Assembly: GCA_026874595.1 (NCBI GenBank)
Contig: CM049310.1
Coordinates: 28,939,058 to 29,003,057, forward strand
Source of the DNA: Sipunculus nudus
Lineage: Eukaryota > Annelida > Sipuncula > Golfingiida > Sipunculidae
DNA: 64,000 bases
Direction: 5' to 3'
In this document: piece after piece, positions 29,003 to 41,400 of the stretch
Numbering within the stretch: the stretch's first letter is position 1
Layout of the letters: the number at the start of each line of letters is the position of its first letter
The notes under the pieces: model-generated
The model's database searches: none
Seen by the model: only the letters and a program-made list of their open reading frames with translations
Told to the model about the DNA's origin: nothing
Translations under genes and position numbers: made by a program

Positions 29003-29180
29003 TGACAATATCATGGTTACCATAGTTATGACAATATCATGGTTACCATAGTTATGACAATATCATGGTTACCATAGTTATGACAATATCATGGTTACCA
29101 TAGTTATGACAATATCATGGTTACCATAGTTATGACAATATCATGGTTACCATAGTTATGACAATATCATGGTTACCATG
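29003..29180. repeat. 26-bp minisatellite, seven copies
   Basis: Unit tgacaatatcatggttaccatagtta repeats every 26 bp from 29003 in essentially identical copies; the last is truncated and diverges into catgg. Each unit contains the near-palindrome atggttaccat. It lies just beyond the proposed polyadenylation signal of the reverse-strand gene. There are no unique spacers, so it is not a CRISPR array. Confidence 0.95.
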
Positions 29181-29232
29181 GATGTCATGGTACGTTAAAT
29201 CCCTGCTGGACCCAGATCAGACATTAATAAAC

Positions 29233-29238
29233 TTTATT
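29233..29238 (-). promoter_or_regulatory. candidate polyadenylation signal of the FKBP15-like gene
   Basis: AATAAA on the reverse strand (tttatt on the forward strand), about 130 nt after the stop codon at 29368-29370. Confidence 0.5.
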
Positions 29239-29367
29239 GCAACTGACTCAGAGGATGCAGTGGCACAGTGTTTTTATAAATAATAAAAGACAGACCCAGT
29301 CACTTCCTGGTCATCTATATAAAGATATCATTTACAGTAATTTGAAGGCACTTTATATGTTCATGTC

Positions 29368-29448
29368 CTAATGGTTCAACCAATCCAAATCCTCATCATC
29401 ATCTTCATCCGGGAAGAGTGGTGGTGGCGCCCCCTTCAGTTTAACATC
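29368..29448 (-). CDS. FKBP15: FKBP15-like: canonical last exon
   Basis: Encodes DVKLKGAPPPLFPDEDDDED then LDWLNH and stop. Vertebrate FKBP15 ends with an equivalent KGRPPP, LFGDDD and IDWL series, so this terminal motif is a strong orthology marker. Preceded by a good TTTTTCAG acceptor; entry phase must be 0. Confidence 0.9.
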   Translation of the reverse strand, partial: DVKLKGAPPPLFPDEDDDEDLDWLNH

Positions 29449-32400
29449 CTGAAAAACAAAATTAAGAAATTTATAGAACTTGAAATTTATTGAACTTATT
29501 TAACTGATTTGAAAATCATATTTACTAATGAATAATGGAAAAAATATAAAAAAAAGTATATGGATTCAATATAAAGAGTTTGCAGGGGGTTTTTTTCAGT
29601 TGTGCAGATTAACCAAATTATTTTTATTCTTCCATTATTCACTTGCTTCCTTTATCAGATCGTTGTAAACCACACTGTATGATCTTAGTATAAAGGTTTG
29701 GTCTGAGCAAACACCCTAAAAATTTTACATTTTTAACTATTACATTTGTGTGGGAAAATGCACCCTATCTTTTCATGCAGTTTTAGCCTTTCTTCATGCA
29801 GGAATATTCCTGTTCCTCAAATTCTTTCCGCCTTAATAAAAGTATGTGAATATGTGTAAAAACTGATAATTTTTATTTTTTGGATAGAAATGAAATGCCA
29901 GAACTATAGGCAGTGAAAACTTGTTGCCTGTAGTGCTTTCTGTATTAAGAAATCTCTCTTTTTGTCTTTCTATCACTGTCTGTCTTTTCTGTCTCTCTGA
30001 TGTCTCAGTTCCTCTCTCTCTCTCTTTTCCTCTCCCTCTTAAACACACACACACACACAGACTGTAATACATGACAAAACATGTGTCCAATAAAAGGAGC
30101 TTCATACTGGTAATTATAAAATTCTATTAGATTGGCAATTTTGTTCACAATATAAGAGTTCTGGCACAAACATCAGTTAAACTGGCTATGAGAGGAAATG
30201 GCAAAACTTTTGGCCACAGGCTTGGTTTCTTTAGCAACATGATGCAAGATATTTGAATGAGACAATTTAAAAAGAAATGAATCTAACCTTTGACCCTTTG
30301 GTGCCACTATGTTAGTACACTGTGTCTCATCATGATGCTTAACTGTGGCTTGGTGCGCAGTGATATGACATTCAGTGACAAGCAATAAGTATAAAAACTT
30401 ACTTGGATTGCTGAACACAGTGCTTTGCAAAATACAAAGTTATATTTCTTTAATATTCACTCAGAAACCATGCCCTCAAGCTATTATCCTATGGATGTAG
30501 TAATTTAATATATGCCCCAAATAAATATGTGACAGGAAGCCTATGAATATTCAAGATATGTTCATACATGTATATTCATCAATTGCTGATGAATAACCAG
30601 GCAAAGCTGCAGCAATTTAAGATGATAAAGGACAGATAGTTCCCATGCATATTCATGACTAGCTCAGAGACTATTCATGACCCACTAAGATGCATACTTA
30701 TGCATACTACTATGACCTATTTCCCTTGTAGTATGTATCATATCTGTATGCATTTTTATTTTTTAAAATCATTTATATGCAAATTTATTTTAAATGCAAA
30801 TTTATGGATTGCTTTTTATAATCAGAAAAAGCATTCATGAAATGAAAAGAAGCAGATTTTTTTTCTCCGTTGTGAATGCAAGGAAAAGCAAGGTTGCCAT
30901 AAACCATGCAGGTGATATGCAGGCATGTTAAGTGACTTTGTTACATGTATCATTTATAAATGAGAGATGCAGTTTTGGAGACATTGCAAGCAGAAAAACC
31001 TCAAGGAACTTGATTGTGATGCATGATGGGTAATTGGCGCAAAAACACGGTAGCTCAGTCTTAATAATAATGACAGTAAGAAGGTTTCCTATGCACTTCA
31101 TGGTATGGTAAGGACTATAAGTAATAGAGTAAACTCACATAGAAACAGCTGTGTACTAAATGCAAAGAAATGAAATGAGTGAAGTGAATGAAAAAGTAAT
31201 TGGCTGAAAGTCCCAGTCTTTTGCAGATCATTTTTATCATAATATATTACGGGTCTTTTATATATACACACAAAGTAAATGAACAATAAATGTATTTTTT
31301 TAAAAATTGTCTATTGGTCCATGTTTCTTAGTATTGTTACCAACAGCATGGTCAGCAACATACAACTTACCAAACATACCAGAACTTACCAAACATACCA
31401 GAACGTTATGAGTATGAGTAGAAAGATTTGTTCACTTGGAAAGTTTTAAATCTATACAATTTTTAACAAAAAAGGGTTCTATGTGGTCCTTGCAGGAATG
31501 TGAAAAATTTTGTTCAGACTTGTCTCTTTCAGAAATATGTTAAAAAAAAAAAAACTAAAAAAATAATCCTTAATATATAACAATATTCTATGTTAATTTT
31601 GTAAATCAATCTGGAGAGGCAAATCTTTTGTGGATGAACATCACGGCACTGTAACAGGCACTGATAACGACAGCTAGGGCAGCTACAACTAATGGCACCA
31701 ACAAACAGAAGTATGAACCCACGTCATCGTCCGGTACCAGCAATGGTTTCTCTGGCTTCTTGCTGCTGGTGGCTGTCTTTGTGCTGACAGGTGTAGCTGC
31801 CTTGGCAGGAATGTTAGCAAACAGTGGGTCACTGTCATCATCATCACCAAACAGAGACCTACAGAAAATCAAACTTTACTCATTGAAAATTCTGGTTCTA
31901 AGGTTCTTTAGAAACAGGGATTAGGAGTTAAAATACCTGTAGCATATACAGTAAAAATTAACATCTTTATTAAAGACAGAAGAACTTTATATCTTTACTT
32001 ACATAGCAGTAAAAAAAATTTTCAGTGTGAGTTTGTCCTAATTTGATTTACAAGGACATCTGACCTAAGACCTGCCTGGAGTTCAAACAGAAGTTTCTCA
32101 AACTAAGGGCTAAAAATGTTTACTGTTGATGAACATCAAATTACACAAAAAAGGAATCACTACAGACAGCACCATCAGCTCCACATGTCTGTAGATCAGC
32201 CAAGTTCAAATATTAATAAATATCAATAATAAACATTTTGTAAGTTTGATCAGTATGGATTGTGGCCTACGCAGGAAATTCTCTGAATCCAACCTGTTAC
32301 TAGAGCAACACAACCAATATGCCAAGACTGTAGTTCATATTGGCCACACTATTTTCTATATGTATATATAGTTCCCTGGTATTAAATCAATTAGACAGAA

Positions 32401-35400
32401 AAATAACAAAGACTTACACAGGCTTTTGATCCTTTCCTGTAGACTTGCTATCCACCTCCTTTCCAGTAGCTTTGTTCCCTGCCTCCTTTTCAGTTTCTTT
32501 TGGCTTCTCATCTTTCTTTGCTCCTTTTTCTGCTTTCTTTTCCGAAGATTTATCTTTTTCCTCTTTTGTTTTTTCATCCTTTTTGCTTTCTTGAGCTTCC
32601 TCCTTTGAATTATCATGTGTTTTATCACTAATCTTATCACTTTTATCACCTTTCTTATCACTTTCACTTGTTTTATCATCTGGAATTGCCTTGGCACTTT
32701 TTACAGTCGCCTCTTTCTGCTCACCAGCACCAGTGCTGCCATCTACATTATTGGTTTGCTGATGTCCTGATGGAACATCTTTTACTAAATTATCACCATC
32801 TCCTTTCTTATCAGTTGTATCTTCAACTAAGTCTTTTTTATCTGTTTTATCTACTACTTTGTCAGCTGCCTTGTCAGACACTGTCACATCATTTTGCTTA
32901 TCATTTTTTCCATCAGTAAGTTTGGAGCTCTCATCTTTGTCACCAGATAAGTCACTTGAAACATCAGATGTTACATCTTTAGTTGTTAATTTTACATCTT
33001 TCTCCGAGTCGTTAATGCTATCACCAGAGCTTGTCTTTTGTTGAACATCACTAGCATCTGAAGGCCTTTGTGCCTCAGTGCTATCAGTGTTCTCTTTCAC
33101 ACTATCTACAGTCACGTCCTGATCTGGCCTACCTGTTTTTTCAACAGGCTGCCCCACACTTTCAGATTTGGCACTATCGCTGAGTTTACTTTCTGCACTA
33201 GCATTATCTTTTTTCTGGTCATCAACTACAGTACTGTCTTTCACTGTACTATCATGGGCCTGATTTTCTTTAATTTGTAATGATAACTGGTCAGCCTTTG
33301 TATTTAAATCCTCTTGTGCTTCTGGTATGCTGGTTTCCTTGGTAACTGTGGCTGCAACAACATCACTGGCAGAAATTTCTCCACCTAAACAGAATTAAGA
33401 AACAATGCTTTCTAACAGTGGGCACATGCACATCACTGACTAAAGGTAATTTTACATTAATGACTATCGGATATTTTTGTCATTCAGACTTAATTTTGTT
33501 GTATTCATTGGAAGAAGAACAATGTTTAGACTCATAACCCATTATTTCAAGGAAATGTTCATAAAATAAAAAAATAAATAAAAAATCAAGCACCATACAT
33601 ATTTCTTTATACTTGCAGGCATAGGCTAATTTAGAAAAGATTTTATTTCATGGTCCAGTTTATCTATTTGTAGATCAAATAAAAACTGAAATAAAAACAT
33701 TTTTTTTTTCAAAGAATTATTTTAAAGATTTTATCTTCAAATCATTGGGCTGAAGGCTATTTAAATTGGTGGAATGTGGAATGCACTATGTAAATCATGC
33801 ATGGACACAAGTAACCAGAAATATCAGTATTAAAGACATGCTTAGTAATCAAAGAGGTTGTCTCTACCTTGGACTTAGAATAAACTGGATATACAAAACA
33901 TGTACCAACAGTATATCACATTGTCTGATGTCCGATACAAATGCTTGCACCTTGTATTTATGAGTCATAAAATTGCACGTGGTATGCTCGTATATGACCA
34001 GGCCATTATATGATACACATGACAGAATTTATAAAACTGAGTTTCACTACATGCATGAATTTTTAACCTACAGAGCACAGTGAAGATTTCCTCAGAGTCA
34101 ATATGGGTTTCCAAAGACTGGAGTGTTGACCAAAAATGAAACAGACTTTCTTCACACAATTCTAATTGTATAAAAGTAATAATATACAATTAAAGGAGCT
34201 ACCATTGCACTGTCTACAGTTGAAAATAAGGTCTCAACATTGTAATAATCTGTGACCATATGTAATTCAGTTTTTTTCCATACAATACAAAAACTAACAG
34301 TGTCAGTTCTAATTCTCACATGTCAAGCATGCTCTGAATGCAGGTAAAATTACAATAACCTAAACCCAAGGTAGACAGACATCAGATAAGTACTGTAGTG
34401 AGTACAGAGGGTGTAGGTTTGAAGGGCATAACACTGAAAAGGAGACAAGAAGGAACCTGATGGGAGCCATTACAACGTGCATCCACAGTCATCATCATCT
34501 GTTTGTTTAACATATCATACCACTAACCTGTGGTTTCATCTTTAGCTGATGATGGCGCCACCTGTGGTTGGACAGGTACACTAGGTTGTTCCACTAGAAC
34601 TTTTATTGTCTCACCACTTTCTACAAGGGAGAGAATGGTTTAAGAATTACAATTAAGTACTTTTTATTACTGGTTAGAAAATTAATATGACACAGTCTTT
34701 TAAAATAAAATATTGGTCCACATACTATGAAAGACAATAATAGAAAATTTTGCAAAATAAACAGCGAATGCAAGATGGAAAGCAACAAGCAAAACTTATG
34801 CAAAATAAAATATTAACTTTGAACAATATATATCATATATATCATAATGGTAATATATAGGAATCAAATTACCTTTACTGTGGTATAATTAATCATAATG
34901 ATGAATGTCAAGATATCACACATTATAATACAAAAAGCTTGTCATTAAAACTGTTCATCAGCTTTAAAGCTTCACTATTGACAGTATTTGTAAATATTTT
35001 CTAAACAATAAAAATACTTGCATGACAGATTCTATGTAAAACATTATATTACATATTGACATATACATGACTTGGTTGTGTGTGTTAACTTAACAACATA
35101 AAAATATTAATTAGGATTGGAGTTCATGACAATAACATACATACATTCTTTTGTGTATTGGTTATATATTTAGGTGGCACTTTATGAGATGTAGAATTAT
35201 TATACTTCATAATCTGGTACAAAATACTTGTAAGATTTGCCTTGAACAAATAAACCTGAACATCCAAGACATTTCCAACAGCTCTGTAAAAATGCAGTAA
35301 AGGTGATCTTCTTCAGACTTTATTACATATTAGTTATCAGTCCCCAAGCTTTAGCTCCAAGGCAGTGTGTTCTCAATGATTTCATTAAAGATGGCAATAA

Positions 35401-38400
35401 GAATCATTAAAATAATACAGCATCCAAGGAAGGATGATAGAATAGTAAATCTAATCAGATCTCCAGTACTGCATTTTTTCCCAAAAATCAGTCAACTGAA
35501 AACAAAATTATGATATTCCCAGGAAAATAATAAAGCAAACAGAAATTAAGATACATGCATCATGCTTAATCACTGTCTTGTCAGCCGTGCATGGTACAAA
35601 TATTTTTTGCTTTTAATTCATGAGGATATAATTGCAGCTACTTTAAAAAAAATTATCAGATAAAGTATAAAGGAAGTGTACCTATTTAGGAAGTGCTCCT
35701 TTAACTTAATAATTTATATATCATAGTATTGAAATGAGCAGAGGTCTTTACAAAAACATAAACCTAAAAGGTATAATATTCCAATTAAGATTATTCTCAG
35801 GTACATCAAAAGTTAAATTATTTCAATAATTGATCCCTTCCTCTTAATTTTATCATAATCACTTACTGATGACCATCAATTTTGGACTGAGTGAAAGTAT
35901 GATATGTTATAAGTTACTGTGTGAGGATTCATGACTGACATTTCATCATACACAGTGGTAAGGAGGAGTAAATAAACAAACTGATCCCTGTAAAGTGCTC
36001 CACCACACCAAAAAATAATGTTAGTAGCACCCAGTGTGTTTTGTATACCAGTGCCCACTACATCATGCTTTCACAGAAACTCACTTCCTGCCTCCAGTTC
36101 TCTTGCATAATAAGGGTTCCCCCTCCCTCCAGTCACAGAGGATTTAGCCGGCTTTATAACATCGATTGGTTCTGCACCACCTAACTTTGCAGCTGATACT
36201 CTGTTTAATTCCTCTGCATAATAAGGATTTCCTTTGTCACCAGTAATTGAAGCTTTAGATGGTTTGATAGCAGATTCTGTCACTTGTGCAGATTGTGGGG
36301 CAATTACATCTTTCTGTATTGGTGCACCTTGCCCAGTTGAAGGAGCCTTAACTGGCTTCATCAATTCCTCTGCATAATAAGGATTTCCTTTGTCACCAGT
36401 AATTGAAGCTTTAGCTGGTTTGATAGCAGATTCTGTCACTGGTGCAGATTGTGGGCAAATTACATCTTTCTGTATTGGTGCACCTTGCCCAGTTGAAGAA
36501 GCCTTAGCTGGCTTCATCAATTCCTCTGCATAGTAAGGATTTCCTTTGTCACCAGTAATTGAAGCTTTGGCTGGTTTGATAGCAGATTCTGTCACTGGTG
36601 CAGATTGTGGGGGAATTACATCTTTCTGTATTGGTGCACCTTGCCCAGTTGAAGAAGCCTTAGCTGGCTTCATCAATTCCTCTGCATAGTAAGGATTTCC
36701 TTTGTCACCAGTAATTGAAGCTTTAGATGGTCTGATAGCAGATTCTGTCACTGGTGCAGATTGTGGGGCAATTCTCTCTTTCTGTATTTGTGCACCTTGC
36801 CCAGTTGAAGGAGCCTTAGCTGGCTTCATCAATTCCTCTGCATAATAAGGATTTCCTTTGTCACCAGTAATTGAAGCTTTAGCTGGTTTGATAGCAGATT
36901 CTGTCACTGGTGCAGATTGTGGGGCAATTACATCTTTCTGTATTGGTGCACCTTGCCCAGTTGAAGAAGCCTTAGCTGGCTTCATCAATTCCTCTGCATA
37001 GTAAGGATTTCCTTTGTCACCAGTAATTGAAGCTTTAGCTGGTCTGATAGCAGATTCTGTCACTGGTGCAGATTGTGGGGCAATTATCTCTTTCTGTATT
37101 TGTGCACCTTGCCCAGTTGAAGGAGCCTTAGTTGGCTTCATCAATTCCTCTGCATAATAAGGATTTCCTTTGTCACCAGTAATTGAAGCTTTAGCTGGTT
37201 TGATAGCAGATTCTGTCACTGGTGCAGATTGTGGGGCAATTACATCTTTCTGTATTGGTGCACCTTGCCCAGTTGAAGGAGCCTTAGCTGGATTCATCAG
37301 TTCCTCTGCATAGTAAGGATTTCCTTTGTCACCAGTAATTGAAGCTTTAGCTGGTTTGATAGCAGATTCTGTCACTGGTGCAGATTGTGGGGCAATTACA
37401 TCTTTCTGTATTGGTGCACCTTGCCCAGTTGAAGGAGCCTTTGCTGGCTTCATCAGTTCCTCTGCATAGTAAGGATTTCCTTTGTCACCAGTAATTAAAG
37501 CTTTAGCTGGTTTGATAGCAGATTCTGTCACTGGTGCAGATTGTGGGGCAATTACATCTTTCTGTATTGGTGCACCTTGCCCAGTTGAAGGAACCTTAGC
37601 TGGCTTCATCAGTTCTTCTGCATAGTAAGGATTTCCTTTGTCACCAGTAATTGAAGCTTTAGCTGGTTTAATACCAGATTCTGTCACTGATGCAGATTGT
37701 GGTGCAATTCTCTCTTTCTGTATTGGTGCACCTTGGCCAGCTGCACTTCCTCTAGCAAGCTCTTTGGCATAGTAGGGGTTTCCATGGCGACCTGTGATAC
37801 CAGCCTTTTTTGGTTGTATCACATCCTCACCTGCTGTAATTAAGATGATCATGCACACTTAAATTCAGAAATGACTGAAGATTTCTTGGAGGAAAATGTA
37901 AGTGAAAGCCACGAATAGCCATGGTCAGGTTTAAGCTTTACAGATTTCACACACACCTTAGATCTGAGAGATCAACATGTAAAGATACAGCACAGACCCA
38001 AAGTACACCAGAAGACCAAATAAGATAAGTCATCTTCATTTGTACATGTCGGAGAAAACCTTCTACATCTCCCAAGTATTTCTGTGATAGGTTCTACTGT
38101 CATCTTCTAAAGGCTTTCTGCTCTAGCCATCACCACTTGTATTTATTCCCTCTTCCTTTCTTTGCTATTACACTTTCAAATTTTTCAAGACTTTCTTGAT
38201 ACCAACACTTTTTAAATATGTATGTAGCACATCAAATTAAATTTAAATCTAAAAATGCCATAAAAAAATAAAGGAAATGTTTCACCCATTTGTTCATAAC
38301 AAATTTTTTATTCCAACCTTAATTCACTATTCACTCTTTGAAGCACCAAAGGTGCAACAAAAGGTTAAATTTATTAAATGCTTTACCAGTTTGAGGTTTA

Positions 38401-41400
38401 AAGTGACATTTAATTGTTATGAGAAAAAAGCCTTAATTTTAAACATTGGCACCATCAAGGGTTTTATTTGACCCTAATTTATATGTGCATACTGCGAAAG
38501 CAGCAGCTCAAAGAACAGAGACTAAAACACACAATATGAGCTTACAGAGCATTAATAAAGAGAGTACATGGTTTAATACAGTTTACAATAGGAGTCCTGG
38601 AATGAAGAGTGTATTGCTACAGCTTACAGCAAAGTTTCAAGACAATGAAAAAATTGCCCACACACATTCCAAGTAAAACATAGCAGACCATATCCATAAA
38701 AGTATGCAAAGATAATGAATACTCAAACAATAGATACTGATATACATGCCCAGAAACAGTACAAGCAAACCATACATATTATTATGGTTACATCAGGATA
38801 CAATGGTTAAGTGATTGTATGAATAAGCATTACAGATATTCTCAAATAAGAAGCAATGGAAGTATGCAGGGCAACAGAAGAGTGCAATACGGGTAACAGT
38901 GACTGGCATTATGGATGTGAAAGACTGATTCCCCAAAAGCAACAGATGACATCAGCAGGACTGATTAGTTAAACATGAATGATTAAAAACTGAATAAACT
39001 TTTAAATTCAAATCTGAATAAACTTTTAAATTAACTCTTATAATACTGTGCTTGATACATTACCCCTAATCACATCACTTATATCTTATAATTATAATAA
39101 CTACACAACATCTGGATGAATCAACAAAATTAATTACCAATAACAAATTGACAAAAGACTTATATACATGTTTATAATCAATAAAGAAATCATGCCATTA
39201 TGTGAACAATCATGCTCAAAGGATGGTTTGTCTAGTGCTTAATCTTATGTGCAGAAAAATGCTTAAATGACAATGCAATCATAAAAGGTTACGGTCATAG
39301 GTTATGGGAATCATATATACATGTAGGCCTTGACCTTTTCCACTTTATGACATCACTGATTTTTAATTACTTGACTGCATAGGTAATTCAGATTTTTTGT
39401 ATCATCCTGGTGGAATAGTGATGATGACAAAACATAAAGACCAAACTTAAATAGAAGAAAGGTCAATCTATCAGGAAAAGAAGGGATACAAACAGATTTA
39501 ATTACCACTCATAGATGTTCAGCATAAAACATTTACAAATAGGTAACTGAATGATATTAGATAAATTGCAAATAAAGTGCCTTGAAGGTACTGTAAACTC
39601 TTTACAGATATTATGAACAGCCTTGTAATAGGCAAAAACCCTTATGAAGATGAAAAATAACACTGGCAAGAAAATTTAAAAGAAAGGACAGTTTCAAGCA
39701 TAACCACTAGATGGTGCTGTAGTCAATTATGGTAGGGTTTACTGTAACACATAATATGGCCACTCAGAGTATTCCAGCACAGTCATGAGCACACAGGAGA
39801 AGAGATCAAGGCCTCATGAATTTTAAAATAACATATCACATGATCACATGCAATGCCTTACCAGGAGAAACTATGGCTGGAGCTCCTGTAGGCACAGATG
39901 TTGCCATGGCAACTACCTCTTCTTCTTCTTCTTCTTCCTCCTCCTCCTCTTCCTCCTCCTCATCCTCATCTGTTTTGAGACAAGATGGATGGTCCAATAT
40001 ACCAGTGATCCTTATATCTTACCATATTTTGGCAGGTGAGGGAAAATTATATTCTCTATCTCAAGTAAGACGGTTTTATATTCAAAACGTACAAACACAA
40101 CAATTCCAGTATTATTATTTTTTAACAACATCTAACATATAATATTTAACACTTACATGCTTCTTACAGGAAGCAGAGATGCCACCGTGACTCATGTGAA
40201 TTAAAAAGAATGATCCAAGGAACCTACCTTCCTCAGCTGGTTGTTCTTTAGAAACCATGCGCAGAGTGACAGCCTGTGTGTGAGATAACAGATATGTGTA
40301 CAGTAAGCTGAAGATAGGGTTCGATATTATGGTGCTGAAGATAGAGGTTGATATTATGGTGCTGAAGATAGCAGTAGATATTAAGGAGATTAATAGGGGA
40401 CACCAACATTACTCAGAAAACAGCTGTATAATATTCCTCTGCAGGTGAAAAAGGTAAATATTTAACAATTAATAATCAGTGAAGGGACCCAACCTAGGTG
40501 TTATGATGTGTCTGATATGTCACTGCACACAGGGTTCATTAACTTGTCTGAGATAAAATTTCAGGATATTTCAAGGTACTTTAAGGTGTATGTATACATT
40601 TAAAAGGGACCTGTTTAATGTGAGATATTTAACTAATGAGTTAAATCACAACAACCACTCAACAACCACCATCAAAAGTCAGCTAAAAAATATATTATAT
40701 TAGACTAGCTTATAAACCCGGTATACCGGGCTTTTTACCGCGGTTTGGGAGATATATTTACTGAGATATTGAATGTTGGCTCATTTTTTATTATAAAAGT
40801 TAAAAGAAAATATAGATTTTTAGTGGGATACTCTCGGAATACGATATGTACAAATAATTTTTTACTGTTATCTTGTGGCGCCGTGCTCGTGGCAAAAATC
40901 ATATCCCGGTATGTTTACCTTAAAGACCTGGTCAGTGATGGTTTACTTTGCAAACCGGAATGAGACACGGAGGCATACAGTGTTTCGTTGATATTTGACT
41001 GGTTTCTATTGTTGAACGTATAAAGAATAGGATGATGTGAGGAACACATTAAAGAATAATTAAATGTACGTTGCGAGGAAACTGTTCCTGAAGAAGGAAA
41101 CAGAAATATGCATACATCATAAGTAGCAGAAGCGCACCCAGCAGGACTCCATGCAGTGGGTCCGTATCCCATTTTCAGCCACCACAACCTTTTTTTTCAT
41201 CGTATCAGACAAATTTTGAGGCCTGATACCCTCGACACCACCCCAGCCCTGTTCCTGAAATTGGGACCTTGAATTAGGTTTTGTCATTAATCTTCCTGGG
41301 TTGAACTCTCCTTTCATAAAGCGAGAAACATGTGTTTTTCTCTTTCACTGACCACGAATGTGGGTCAAATCCCTCATTGAAAGTAAGTGTTATTCATATG

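Noticed and set aside
29003-29180. CRISPR-like array
   Set aside because: Head-to-tail identical units with no unique spacers, in a eukaryotic genome.
32356-32697. Arg/Lys-rich reverse-strand frame overlapping the charged exon
   Set aside because: Out-of-frame reading of the same A-rich sequence.
32668-33044. Hydrophobic-looking open frames on the + strand opposite the charged exon
   Set aside because: Antisense shadows of a Lys/Asp/Glu-rich exon; the reverse-strand frame is phase-consistent with its neighbours.
39816-40142. Poly-Ser open frame on the + strand
   Set aside because: Complement of the poly-Glu exon.
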